Source of the DNA: Bacteroidota bacterium
GTDB taxonomy: Bacteria > Bacteroidota > Bacteroidia > NS11-12g > UBA9320
Assembly: GCA_013359235.1 (NCBI GenBank)
Contig: JABWCE010000002.1
Coordinates: 1 to 64,000 of the forward strand
Length of the DNA stretch: 64,000 bases
Direction: 5' to 3'
In this document: positions 1 to 8,616 of the stretch, piece by piece
How positions within the stretch are numbered: position 1 is the stretch's first letter
Layout of the letters: each line of letters opens with the position of its first letter
Notes under the pieces: generated by a model
Seen by the model: the letters and a program-made list of their open reading frames with translations, nothing else
Told to the model about the DNA's origin: nothing
Database searches by the model: none
Position numbers and translations under genes: made by a program

Positions 1-67
1 TGAATAAATATTTCAAAGTGACTCACATCATGTTGAAATTTTGAACAAAAAACTAATTTATATTATC

Positions 68-1284
68 ATGAAAAATAAAAAATTAAATCTTCTACCCCCT
101 CCTCCTCTCAAGGTGCTGGTAATCAGCGTGTTATGTATTTATTCCTTTTCGGCTAATTCACAAAACTGGTTAACAAACGGCAATTCTGCAACAGGAACAG
201 AAAAACATGGCACTACCAACGCTTTTGACTTGAATTTTTTTACAAACAACAACCAACGGATGACCCTCAAATCTGGAGGTCAACTCGGTGTTGGAATAAC
301 AACACCAAGAGGTTGGCAGGAAATTCTTTATTGCCCTTCTCTTGGAGGAATTCAAAACGGGCTAATTGTAACAAAGAACAACTGCCAAAACAATTGGCTG
401 GCTGCAGACCCTGCATTAGGAGATTATATTGGGGGAGGACTTGTGGAAGCTGATACAGGACAAGGTGGGGAAGGAAACCCTGATCCTCCTTTCGTTCTTC
501 CATTTAGTTTCTTAACTGGTCATTCCACAAATGCAACAACGCCCCTATATTCATCAAATGCTCCGCTTTTTTGGGTAAGAACGGAGGACCCTTATCCTAA
601 TCCATTTTACTCGGGTCCAGCAAAATTTGACACAAAAATGATTGTAATGCCAGATGGAAGTACAGGTATCAATATTGCTCAACCTCGTGCGGCTTTGGAT
701 GTAAGAGGTAGCCAAATTCCAAATCGACCGGCTGCAATTTTCGGTTCGAGAGCTTTGAGTACAGGAGGACCCTCCGGGCCAAATGGCTTGCTTCAATATT
801 ACACATTGTTCCAATCTTAAAAATAAACGGCTATAACAGAATCAGTCAAGCTAATGATCAGGGTATGTTTTTTAGTGATGGTAAGGGTACAGAAGGTGCA
901 AATCTTAATGGCGCTTTAGTACTTGCTCCGTGGTCAAACAATAACGACACATTAGTGGGTGGAATGCGAATGGACAAATTCGGAAACACCGAATTTCATG
1001 GAAAGGTTAAGGCGACTAAAGTAAATGTGAACGCTAAATGGTGGAGTGATTTTGTATTTGCACCTGACTATAATTTAATGAACCTTTCTGACCTTGAAAA
1101 ATTCATAATAGCCAATAAACATCTTCCAAATGTGCCAAGCGAAGCCGAGGTACTGAAAAATGGGATTGATTTAGCAAATATGCAAGCCATTCAACAACAA
1201 AAAATAGAAGAATTGACATTGTATATTATTCAATTGCAAAGGCAACTGAATAGTTTACAAACTCAAATAAGCGACCTTAAATAA
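68..1284 (+). pseudogene. Tail-fibre-like surface protein, frameshifted
   Basis: This reads as one gene of about 405 codons split by a single-base frameshift near position 802. The 5' part from the ATG at 68 has a signal peptide after a poly-proline stretch, then short sequences such as GVGITTPRGW and AALDVRGSQ that are typical of Bacteroidota tail-fibre-like proteins. It stops at 818-820. In the next frame the same sequence continues as HIVPILKINGYNRISQAND and runs to a coiled-coil C-terminus with LSDLEKFIIANKHLPNVPS, a tail shared by this family. One missing base near 802 would restore the frame. A TTG at 41 is a weaker start. Whether the lesion is biological or a consensus error cannot be told from the sequence. 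The next gene starts 7 bp downstream. Confidence 0.7.
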
Positions 1285-1291
1285 TTGCATT

Positions 1292-2095
1292 ATGAAACCG
1301 CTTCATTTTATTTTTTTCGCCCTTTGGTCAATGGCTTTTCTTTGTATTCAATCCTGTAAAAAAGATTGTTGCAACGACCCATCCAACCCCGATTGCAAAA
1401 ACTACGACCCTTGTTACGGAAAAGAACCCGCTAATGCCAGTTTTCATTTCTATCGTGACCTGAGCAACGAATACGGGAAATATCATTATAAAACCGATAC
1501 AATCGAAATGTATGAAGGAGGCAGTATGACTGGTGTTATCTTTAAAGTAGAAGACAAAAATGTGGATAGTTGTTGGTGGACTGTGGGGCAAGATACAAGG
1601 GTATTCACTCAAAAGGAATTTTATTTGACTTTCAACTTATGGAATTCCCCTATACCAGTTAAACTAATAGTGGATAAGCATAATGCCAAAAATTGTAATC
1701 CTGATAAACCAATAAGGGACACATCAACAAAGATTCTTACCTTAATGCCATTAGGTAGCAGTAATATTTATGGGAGATATTTTGGATATTTAGATGGTAA
1801 CAAAGATGATACTGCCACGGTTCAAGTTCTTTTAGAAAAATTACAAAGCGAAAACATTCCGGTTCTAAGAAGCTCAAAACTATTGGGAAATATTAATGAT
1901 GAATCAGGGAGAAGAAATATTTGGACTGGATGGAATGAATTTGCTATTTCAGGATATGATTTAGGAACAAGACCATACTTTGAAGGTCATGCCAAATTGC
2001 AGGGAAATGAACTCGAAATTAAATTCAAATATGCAGGAATTGATTATCCTAATGGAACTTTTAAAAACAGAACTTTTAACGGAATTAGACAATGA
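1292..2095 (+). CDS. Lipoprotein, tandem paralogue copy 1
   Basis: A 267-residue predicted lipoprotein with a hydrophobic N-terminus ending in a lipobox-like CIQSC near residue 22. A Cys-rich segment follows (CCNDPSNPDCKNYDPC) and then a probable beta-rich domain. I do not recognise the family. It is the first of three adjacent paralogues of 264-267 residues; the first half is most conserved, including the EPANASF and DTIE motifs. Its stop overlaps the next start by ATGA, so the copies are probably translated as one unit. Composition and the phylum suggest an outer-membrane or surface-anchored lipoprotein working with the T9SS cargo protein at the end of the operon. That role is inference. 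Confidence 0.85.
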   Translation: MKPLHFIFFALWSMAFLCIQSCKKDCCNDPSNPDCKNYDPCYGKEPANASFHFYRDLSNEYGKYHYKTDTIEMYEGGSMTGVIFKVEDKNVDSCWWTVGQDTRVFTQKEFYLTFNLWNSPIPVKLIVDKHNAKNCNPDKPIRDTSTKILTLMPLGSSNIYGRYFGYLDGNKDDTATVQVLLEKLQSENIPVLRSSKLLGNINDESGRRNIWTGWNEFAISGYDLGTRPYFEGHAKLQGNELEIKFKYAGIDYPNGTFKNRTFNGIRQ

Positions 2096-2889
2096 AACCG
2101 CTTGATTTTATTTTTTTTGGCCTTTGGTCAATGGCTTCTCTTTGTATTCAATCCTGTAAAAAAGATTGCTGTAATGACCCATCCAACCCCGATTGCAAAA
2201 ACTACGACCCTTGTTACGGAAAAGAACCCGCTAATGCAAGTTTTAAATTTTATCGTGACCTGAGTAATGATTTTGGGAAATACCATTTTCAAACCGATAC
2301 AATTGAAGTATTTAATGATGGTAGCTATATTGATGTAATCTTTAAAGTAGATGATAAAAATGTTGATAGTTGCTGGTGGTCAATAGGAGCGGACCCAAGG
2401 GAATTTACACAAAAGGAATTTCATCTGACATTTCAAAAAGATGATGCGCCCATTCTTGCAAAATTGATTGTAAATAAAAGTAGTGCTAAAACCTGTTACC
2501 CTAATAAGCCCGATAGAGACACTTTTTATAGAGAATTAATTTTTATGCCATTGGGTTCGAGTAGTATTTTCGGCATGTATTCAGGGTATTTTGATGGAAA
2601 TGCTAAAGATACTGGAATAATTTCGGTCTCACTAAAAAGATTAACCGGTGATTACATACCCATACTTCGCAACTCACAAGAATCTCCGGGAATTGATAGT
2701 AGTAACTTTCACTTAGTGATATTGGGATGGAACTCCGCTTTTGGAATTCGAGCAAATCAAGGATTACCGTCAATGGACGGGTTCGCCAAAATTGATGGTA
2801 AAAATATTGAAATTAAATATAAGTATAGAACAAAGGGCGATCCTAATGGAGTTTATAGAAAAAGAACTTTTAACGGAATAAAACAATGA
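2092..2889 (+). CDS. Lipoprotein, tandem paralogue copy 2
   Basis: A 265-residue lipoprotein paralogue of the preceding gene. The signal peptide, lipobox (CIQSCKK) and Cys-rich segment almost match copy 1 at the DNA level. The middle and C-terminal half have diverged: the shared TVGQDTRVFTQKEFYLTF block of copies 1 and 3 is SIGADPREFTQKEFHLTF here. It begins within the last codons of copy 1 and ends inside the start of copy 3, each by a 4 bp ATGA overlap. The function is unknown. The diverged C-terminal half suggests that the copies bind different partners, but no ligand-binding motif is recognisable. Confidence 0.85.
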   Translation: MKPLDFIFFGLWSMASLCIQSCKKDCCNDPSNPDCKNYDPCYGKEPANASFKFYRDLSNDFGKYHFQTDTIEVFNDGSYIDVIFKVDDKNVDSCWWSIGADPREFTQKEFHLTFQKDDAPILAKLIVNKSSAKTCYPNKPDRDTFYRELIFMPLGSSSIFGMYSGYFDGNAKDTGIISVSLKRLTGDYIPILRNSQESPGIDSSNFHLVILGWNSAFGIRANQGLPSMDGFAKIDGKNIEIKYKYRTKGDPNGVYRKRTFNGIKQ

Positions 2890-3680
2890 AACCGCTTCAT
2901 TTTATTTTTTTCGCCCTTTGGTCAATGGCTTTTCTTTGTATTCAATCCTGCAAAGAAGAATATTGCAACGACCCATCCAACCCCGACTGTAAAAATTACG
3001 ACCCATGTTTCGGAAAAGAACCCGCCAATGCAAGTTTTAATTTTTTCCTTGATTTGAGTAATGAATACGGAAAATATCATTATAAAACCGACACCATTGA
3101 AATGCGTGAAGGCGGTTATAGTGCTTTGGTTCATTTTAAGGTAGATGATAAAAATGTAGATAGCTGTTGGTGGACTGTGGGGCAAGATACAAGGGTATTC
3201 ACTCAAAAAGAATTTTATCTAACCTTTAATTTATGGAATTCCCCAATTGCAGTCACTTTAATAGTTGATAAGCATAGATCAAAAACCTGCCATCCCGATA
3301 AACCTATAAGAGATACCATTACAAAGGTTCTAACCCTTCTGCCCTTAGGAAGCAGTAATATTTTTGGCAGATACCTTGGATATTTGGATGGAAATAAGGA
3401 GGACACCGCCTCAATAGTTATAAGCAGAGAGTTCAAGCAGGGTTTAAATGAACCTGAATTGAGAAGTGTAAAGCTTTTAGGCAAACAACCTTATCAATTC
3501 ATGGGAATTATTCCCGGATGGAACGAATTTGGAGTAGTTGGCGATATCACTGGAAAACCATATATGGAAGGTCAAGCCAAATTAGAAGGAAATGAACTTG
3601 AAATCAAATTCAAGTACGCGGGAATTGATTATCCCTTTGATACTTATAAAAACAGATACTTTAAAGGAATTAAACAATGA
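2886..3680 (+). CDS. Lipoprotein, tandem paralogue copy 3
   Basis: A 264-residue third lipoprotein of the tandem set. Its first 65 nucleotides are identical to those of copy 1. After the lipobox it reads CKEEYCNDPSNPDCKNYDPC, so one Cys of the CC pair is lost. The middle again matches copy 1 closely (TVGQDTRVFTQKEFYLTF), while the last 80 residues differ in part. The stop codon overlaps the start of the 847-residue T9SS protein by ATGA, so all four genes look translationally coupled. The family is not recognised. Lipidation is supported by the N-terminus; surface exposure is inference. Confidence 0.85.
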   Translation: MKPLHFIFFALWSMAFLCIQSCKEEYCNDPSNPDCKNYDPCFGKEPANASFNFFLDLSNEYGKYHYKTDTIEMREGGYSALVHFKVDDKNVDSCWWTVGQDTRVFTQKEFYLTFNLWNSPIAVTLIVDKHRSKTCHPDKPIRDTITKVLTLLPLGSSNIFGRYLGYLDGNKEDTASIVISREFKQGLNEPELRSVKLLGKQPYQFMGIIPGWNEFGVVGDITGKPYMEGQAKLEGNELEIKFKYAGIDYPFDTYKNRYFKGIKQ

Positions 3681-6220
3681 AACAGATAATATTAATTGCA
3701 GCAATTTTGGCCTTTCAATTAGCAAAAGCCCAGTGTCCTGAACGGACAAATACTACCAATCCTGATTCAACCAACGGATATGATTGGCGAAACCTGAAAC
3801 TTGCCGATACTGTCTGGATAGGTTCAGACCCTTGGACGCATATTCAGGGCGTTTTCAACAGTTCTCAAAACGCCAATATTGGCTTTTTGGCGACTTTACC
3901 AAAAGATATGCAACCCGAAGATGGCTGGGAACTTCTTTATGTTGACATTGGCACCAATCCTGCGAGTGGCGGCAATAGCACAAATCACCCTAAACTTGTT
4001 TTATACAATAAATTCAGGAGTGTTATGAGAGTGTTTGTTTGCATTACAGGAACAAATTCCGACTATAATAAGGCAAGCGTTTATTTGAGTTGGGATGGAT
4101 ATATAAATGGTACATTAATAGGAAATGCAAATCTTTCGGCTTATAACTCACCAATAGATGCTTTGGACGATTTTAATGAATCGAAAATTTTTATTTCTTT
4201 GAAAAAATTTAACCAATGGGATAATAATGGAGCAAATCCCGGAGGGTATTATTGGCTTATGGGCGAATTTCCAATAATGTATGACCCTTGTGTTTGCAAT
4301 TACAATTCGTCATTTAACATAGGTGCAAGGCTCGCTTCAACTGGGGATTTACAATTCAATATTTTTGAAAGTCAGGAAAAAGGGGCAAAAACAGCAAGCA
4401 GCGGTACACCAAATAGCACTTCTAAAGGTTTTGCGAGGTCAATTGGATATTTAGGTGATGCAGCCAAAAAAGGAAACGAATTTGAAAAAACACTGAACGA
4501 AGTGAACAATGCTTTGGAAGATATATTCGGAGTTGTACATTCCCTTACATCAGACAGCACTCCTTTTAAAATGCCTGAATGGGCCAAGCAGATACCGAAA
4601 GTAGGGGTTATTGTTGGAGTTGCGGAATTCCTTATTAGCGGCGGCAACAAAACCTCCGGTTCAGCAACTCAAACTACCCTGAAAATTCCTAACTTAATCT
4701 CTCAAGGAAATTTAACCTTTAATTCACCTTTTGGAATTAACAAATTCGGAACTCCCGGTGGCGACCACACCAATGAGCCAAGCGACCACATACCGCATTA
4801 CGACAACCCCATTGGTGTTTTTAACTTATTGGAAACACCTGAATTAGAATACGTAGATTATTTCCTGAACGCCTCTGACGCAGCTGCTTCCGTTGACTGG
4901 TTGCATGTCAATAATCAAATGTGGCATCTTCCTACCCTAAGGCAATATAGAGTTAAAAATGATTTGAAGTATATTGTCAATCCTCATTCTGGCTTAGAGT
5001 TGGTAGATATACAAGCAAAAATTTCATTTACAATGGGTGGTGATTTTGACAAAATAGTAGGAGACGAGGGAGTAACAAGTCGCCACACTTGGCCTGTTTC
5101 TTTTGGTGGAGGAACTATTAACAAATTAGTGAATTACGGACCTTATGGGCCAGTTATACTTGGAACAGATACGAATGCCGATATGAGAAAAGCATGGGAC
5201 AGAATGGGTGTTACCCTTGATTTTAGAAGTGATTCTTTTCCCGGCATTAACAGGTATATTTTTGGTACGCCTTGGAAAGCTCTTGGTTGTTTTCCGGGAA
5301 CTACTTTTATACTCACAATATATTCAAGCGGGTATTATGAAAATACACCTAAACTAACTTGTAAAGTAAGAGCCGTGTTTAAGCGTAAAGATGACCCTGA
5401 TGCAAAAGAAGTGATTTGGGTAGGTACTTTTAATGTTAAAACAACTCAATCGGGATTGCAGGATAATACCAATAACAGATACAGGATAACAACCTATGAC
5501 CAGTATGGTGTTCAACAAATACTTGTTCCTCATTATGCAGACATCTCACGATACAAGTTTAATTACGACATCAGCGTGATTAACTCCGGCAATCGTTCTG
5601 GTAACACTGTTTGGCCGCTAAAGTATGAATTAAATCCGGCAAATCTAATCTTTGCCAACACCCATGTCGCAGCCGGTAATTATTTCGCAACCAATAAAAT
5701 TACCATTGGCCCAAATGTTACAATGGATGAAGGAATTATTTTCAGGGCAGGGGTTAATATTGAAGTATTGGAAAACGTTGAACTTGCACAAAATGTAGAA
5801 CTTGACATCAGCAGCAAATGGCATCCCGATTGTGACAGAAATGTTTACGAAGTTGATCAAAATACAATAATATCATTCTGCAATGATTCGTTAAAATATA
5901 AACCAAAGTTCATCCTTTCCAAACGTGACATTGTAGAAGAAAGTGTCGAAGATAATAGAAAAATTAATAATGGAAACTTGGCATTTAGCGTTTATCCAAA
6001 CCCATCAACAAATATTGTAAATGTGAGAATTACCAGCGATAATTCAACAGATTACTCCCTTCAGATTATTGACATTTCTGGAAAGGTTTATCAAACAGTT
6101 TCAACGATTGAACCAGTTCTTAGAATCAATATTGAAGGCCTTGCAGACGGAATCTATTTCATTAAGGTTACAGATAATCAAGGTATAAATAAAGTTGAAA
6201 AGCTTTTAAAATACCATTAA
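3677..6220 (+). CDS. T9SS type A sorting domain protein
   Basis: An 847-residue secreted protein. The N-terminus MKQIILIAAILAFQLAKAQ is a clear signal peptide ending at AKA-Q. The last 75 or so residues form a type A type IX secretion sorting domain, with the FSVYPNPSTNIVNVRI motif and a closing GIYFIKVTDNQG segment. Just before it lies a short stretch typical of Bacteroidota cargo (VAAGNYFATNKITIGPNVT, then the NVELAQNVELDI repeat). The central 600 residues show no catalytic motif that I can name. It is the last gene of the four-gene ATGA-coupled unit. The protein should cross the outer membrane through the T9SS and be attached to the surface or released. Confidence 0.88.
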   Translation: MKQIILIAAILAFQLAKAQCPERTNTTNPDSTNGYDWRNLKLADTVWIGSDPWTHIQGVFNSSQNANIGFLATLPKDMQPEDGWELLYVDIGTNPASGGNSTNHPKLVLYNKFRSVMRVFVCITGTNSDYNKASVYLSWDGYINGTLIGNANLSAYNSPIDALDDFNESKIFISLKKFNQWDNNGANPGGYYWLMGEFPIMYDPCVCNYNSSFNIGARLASTGDLQFNIFESQEKGAKTASSGTPNSTSKGFARSIGYLGDAAKKGNEFEKTLNEVNNALEDIFGVVHSLTSDSTPFKMPEWAKQIPKVGVIVGVAEFLISGGNKTSGSATQTTLKIPNLISQGNLTFNSPFGINKFGTPGGDHTNEPSDHIPHYDNPIGVFNLLETPELEYVDYFLNASDAAASVDWLHVNNQMWHLPTLRQYRVKNDLKYIVNPHSGLELVDIQAKISFTMGGDFDKIVGDEGVTSRHTWPVSFGGGTINKLVNYGPYGPVILGTDTNADMRKAWDRMGVTLDFRSDSFPGINRYIFGTPWKALGCFPGTTFILTIYSSGYYENTPKLTCKVRAVFKRKDDPDAKEVIWVGTFNVKTTQSGLQDNTNNRYRITTYDQYGVQQILVPHYADISRYKFNYDISVINSGNRSGNTVWPLKYELNPANLIFANTHVAAGNYFATNKITIGPNVTMDEGIIFRAGVNIEVLENVELAQNVELDISSKWHPDCDRNVYEVDQNTIISFCNDSLKYKPKFILSKRDIVEESVEDNRKINNGNLAFSVYPNPSTNIVNVRITSDNSTDYSLQIIDISGKVYQTVSTIEPVLRINIEGLADGIYFIKVTDNQGINKVEKLLKYH

Positions 6221-6324
6221 AGCAATTCGACAACAAATGCAAAATGTGTGGCTGCCAAACAGCGTTTTGGCTCACCGCACATGGAGTATTTACGAGAATA
6301 AATCATTGACACCTGCATATAACA

Positions 6325-6399
6325 GCACCTACAAAAAATTGGCGGTTCATTGCCCCGCAGACACATTTTGGGTAAAAATCTCCAACTTATTGTAGCTGC
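6325..6399. repeat. Imperfect inverted repeat, 18 bp arms
   Basis: The arm at 6325-6342 (GCACCTACAAAAAATTGG) and the arm at 6382-6399 are inverted copies matching at 15 of 18 positions, separated by 39 bases. A folded single strand would form a bulged stem, as integron attC sites do. However, I cannot find the canonical RYYYAAC/GTTRRRY ends, so the attC label is not supported. Confidence 0.55.
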
Positions 6400-6400
6400 A

Positions 6401-6534
6401 AAACGTCAGTTTGTCTAAAAACTCAAAAGTAAAATTAAAATATTCAATCGGCAAGCGGTATTGGAAGAAAAAAGCGATAAACAAATGCACATCTTATAAA
6501 AAAACATGATGAGTTTTAGACAGTCTGACGGTTT
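6401..6534. repeat. Imperfect inverted repeat, 24 bp arms
   Basis: The arms at 6401-6424 and 6511-6534 are inverted copies that match in about 21 of 25 aligned columns (two mismatches and one single-base gap on each side). They enclose 86 bases without an ORF. The core is GTCAGTTTGTCTAAAAACTC on the left. This is longer than chance would readily give and lies directly after the first inverted repeat, about 95 bp from the 3' end of the PIN gene. Confidence 0.6.
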
Positions 6535-6629
6535 GGAACTTGGCATAGTGACGGAATATTAGCACTACAGTATTTATGAAAAACAAAACCCTCCATTACG
6601 TCAAACCCTTGTTGGCTGCTGGGCTTTTC

Positions 6630-7193
6630 TTATTTTAGGTATTCGCTTAGTTTTAGTCCGAAATGTGTTTCTAGTAAAGTCGGTAAGTTGCAATGTTCAA
6701 TTTTAAGTAATTCGCAAATTTCGGGAAGTTTCTTAAATAGTTTATTGGCGTTGTCTGTTCGTGTTTCTTCTGTAACTAATAAGGTTTTATCAAGTTTCAA
6801 ACTATCGTCATTGTTGGTTGTTGAGCAAAACAAAATCAATTTTGCATCGGCAGAATCTAAAAATGCTTGTTTTCGGTTTTCAAATTCCGTTTCGTTGAGT
6901 TTATTTTTCAACGCTGTATAGCAAAAACGATTTTCTAAATCTCTTAAAAAACTTTGAGTTGGCAGAAGTGTGTCTGTTTTTGTGATGTTCTTTTTATCTT
7001 CAATAAAATCCAAACTTTGCACAATAAGACCTTTTGCAGTTCTTTTAGACTCCAATGAAACCTTATCTATTACGACAATACTTTTGCTTTCAACTTTACT
7101 TTTGATAAAGTTCTTCAAAGTATCTTTTTTATCAAATGGCAAATAGTAACGAACCAATGCCATAAGTGAGCTGGTATCAATTACTATTGTCAT
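6630..7193 (-). CDS. PIN-like (DUF4411-type) putative toxin
   Basis: A 187-residue protein starting MTIVIDTSSLMALVRYYLP, the first strand of a PIN nuclease fold with the expected acidic Asp6. A second acidic cluster, FLDSADAKLILF, lies in the middle, and VTEETRTDNANKLFKKLPEIC near the end resembles the conserved TEE...KIPxVC region of DUF4411 PIN proteins. PIN toxins cut RNA using metal held by such acidic residues. Its start overlaps the stop of the ImmA/IrrE gene by 4 bp, so the two are translationally coupled. Members of this family are often paired with an HTH or ImmA-type partner, which supports a type II toxin-antitoxin reading. RNase activity here is inferred. Confidence 0.7.
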   Translation of the reverse strand: MTIVIDTSSLMALVRYYLPFDKKDTLKNFIKSKVESKSIVVIDKVSLESKRTAKGLIVQSLDFIEDKKNITKTDTLLPTQSFLRDLENRFCYTALKNKLNETEFENRKQAFLDSADAKLILFCSTTNNDDSLKLDKTLLVTEETRTDNANKLFKKLPEICELLKIEHCNLPTLLETHFGLKLSEYLK

Positions 7194-8350
7194 TTGAGGT
7201 AATTTTCAATTTTTTCGGGTTTAATATTTAGTCGTCTGCAAAATTCAGTTTCGCCAATTATACCTTCAATAAATGCAGATTGAACTGTATTTACATACAA
7301 AGGTGACAAAATTGGTTTTGATGCTCTTGCATTTGATTTGCGACCTTCTTCTTTTTCCTTTTCTCGTTCTTTTCTTAGTCGTTCTTCGTTTTCACGATAT
7401 TGCTTTTCAAAATCTTCTTTTACAGTTTGATAATCATTAAATGAAATTGTGTCGTTAATTCTAAGTCGTGTAAAAAGTGCAAACTCACTCAAATTTGTTT
7501 GCTCTGAAATTTGTTTTACAATTTCGTGATGATAGTCATTTTTTGCAGATGCTTTTTCTAATTGAGAAATTGTTTTGTCAAAATCTCCCGCCAAAAAATA
7601 ATAGGCGAAGTCATTACACCACTTTTCAATTTTATCCAAACTTTCATAGTTTGAAAAATCATCTCCGATTTTCTCGTCAATTTCTTCAACATTCAATAAA
7701 TAATGTCCAAGTTCGTGAATTAACGTAAACGTTTCTCTACGATATGATTTTTGACGTTTTAATACGATGACATTCGTGGAAAGATAAAACCCGTTGATAT
7801 TGGCTTTTTCTTTTTTGTTCCAAGTTTCAATAAATTCAAAAACGATAATGTTGTTTTCTGCAAACTTTCCAATAAGCGATTTTAAAAATGCTTTTCTGTC
7901 GGTTGTGAAGTTAGGATATAGGACTTTACGAATTTCTTCCGCTACTTTTTTCGGACTATTCGTTACTTTGTAACTTGGTAAAGTTCGTTCAGTTTTAAAA
8001 TCTGCTAATTTTGATAGAGCCGAAAAAGCAATTTTTTCTTCTTCAAAATGCGTTACAATTTGTTTTGCACCAAAACTCAATTCTGCATTGAATTTATCTT
8101 TTCTGAAAAAAATACTTTCCTCTTTGGCTTCTTTTAAATCTTTTGGGTCAATATAATAGCTTAACCCTTTTTTAAAAAGTTCGTCTATTTTTTTTAGAAC
8201 GCTAATTTTGATGTTGTTTCCAAAAACTTCGTTTTCGGAAAGTACTTTTTTTCGGTCTTTGTTCAGATTATGCAACAAATCGTCCTTTGAAAGTCCGTAG
8301 AGTTTCAGAAGATGAGTTAAACGATTGATATTTATGTCAGTATAAGTCAA
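7190..8350 (-). CDS. ImmA/IrrE-family metallopeptidase
   Basis: A 386-residue protein with a zinc-peptidase motif HELGHYLLN in the middle (TLIHELGHYL), the signature of the ImmA/IrrE (DUF955) family. The first 60 residues (LTHLLKLYGLSKDDLL...) look like a helical, possibly HTH-like, N-terminal domain. The C-terminus is highly charged, with an Arg/Glu/Lys-rich coiled-coil segment followed by a short globular end. The reading frame has no ATG before the conserved region; an in-frame TAA lies just upstream, so TTG at 8350 is the likely start. ImmA proteases cleave phage-type repressors, and in some toxin-antitoxin modules this family acts as the antitoxin partner. It is coupled to the PIN gene. 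Confidence 0.8.
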   Translation of the reverse strand: MTYTDININRLTHLLKLYGLSKDDLLHNLNKDRKKVLSENEVFGNNIKISVLKKIDELFKKGLSYYIDPKDLKEAKEESIFFRKDKFNAELSFGAKQIVTHFEEEKIAFSALSKLADFKTERTLPSYKVTNSPKKVAEEIRKVLYPNFTTDRKAFLKSLIGKFAENNIIVFEFIETWNKKEKANINGFYLSTNVIVLKRQKSYRRETFTLIHELGHYLLNVEEIDEKIGDDFSNYESLDKIEKWCNDFAYYFLAGDFDKTISQLEKASAKNDYHHEIVKQISEQTNLSEFALFTRLRINDTISFNDYQTVKEDFEKQYRENEERLRKEREKEKEEGRKSNARASKPILSPLYVNTVQSAFIEGIIGETEFCRRLNIKPEKIENYLK

Positions 8351-8389
8351 TGCAATACGAAATTAGACCAAAATACAAAAAATTTGGGG

Positions 8390-8397
8390 CAAAGTTA
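8390..8397 (-). promoter_or_regulatory. Candidate -7 box of the ImmA/PIN operon
   Basis: The minus strand reads TAACTTTG, matching the Bacteroidota -7 consensus TAnnTTTG, about 40 bp upstream of the TTG start at 8350. No clear TTTG -33 element is present at the usual spacing, so this is a moderate candidate. The same octamer precedes feoA. Confidence 0.4.
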
Positions 8398-8439
8398 CCT
8401 CTTTTTAAGGAACTATGAAATAGTTTGCTGTCTAAATCA

Positions 8440-8616
8440 CTACTTCCCCGATTTTCTACGATTATCGTCTTTGCATAACATTTGACAATTTTCGGCTGTT
8501 GTTTTACCGCCTAAATGCCAAGGTGTGATGTGGTCGGCTTCCATTTGTTCAATTTCGTAATGTTCGGTACAAACAGGACAAATTCCTTTTTGCCGTTTTC
8601 GCCATTGTTGTCCGAT
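8440..8616 (-). pseudogene. C-terminal remnant of an HNH endonuclease
   Basis: The minus strand encodes 58 residues between an in-frame TAA and a TAG. They contain an HNH core: CPVC, then EADHITPWHLGGKTTAENCQ, then MLCKDDNRRKSGK. The ADHI...PWHLGG...N...L.C.DDN pattern is the zinc-finger HNH type often found at the C-terminus of Bacteroidota nucleases. No start codon precedes the first Cys pair and no matching N-terminal domain was found upstream, so this is a truncated fragment. It lies between the toxin-antitoxin-like operon promoter and rpoD, which fits decay after insertion or deletion at this spot. Confidence 0.7.

Larger units (their letters stand above)
6221..6629. other. Non-coding stretch with inverted repeats
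   Basis: No convincing ORF lies in these 409 bases between the T9SS operon and the PIN gene. The stretch is richer in GC than most intergenic DNA here and contains several inverted repeats, listed separately. A small hairpin (GCCAAA/TTTGGC, 6254-6271) sits about 35 bp after the T9SS stop codon. It has no T-tract, so it is a poor terminator candidate. The overall look, with structured and gene-free DNA beside a toxin-antitoxin-like module, resembles a cassette boundary or the relic of a mobile element. Confidence 0.5.

Noticed and set aside
6325-6534. Inverted repeats as a canonical integron attC site
   Set aside because: The conserved RYYYAAC and GTTRRRY ends are not found, and no integron integrase is in the window. 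Kept only as unexplained repeats.
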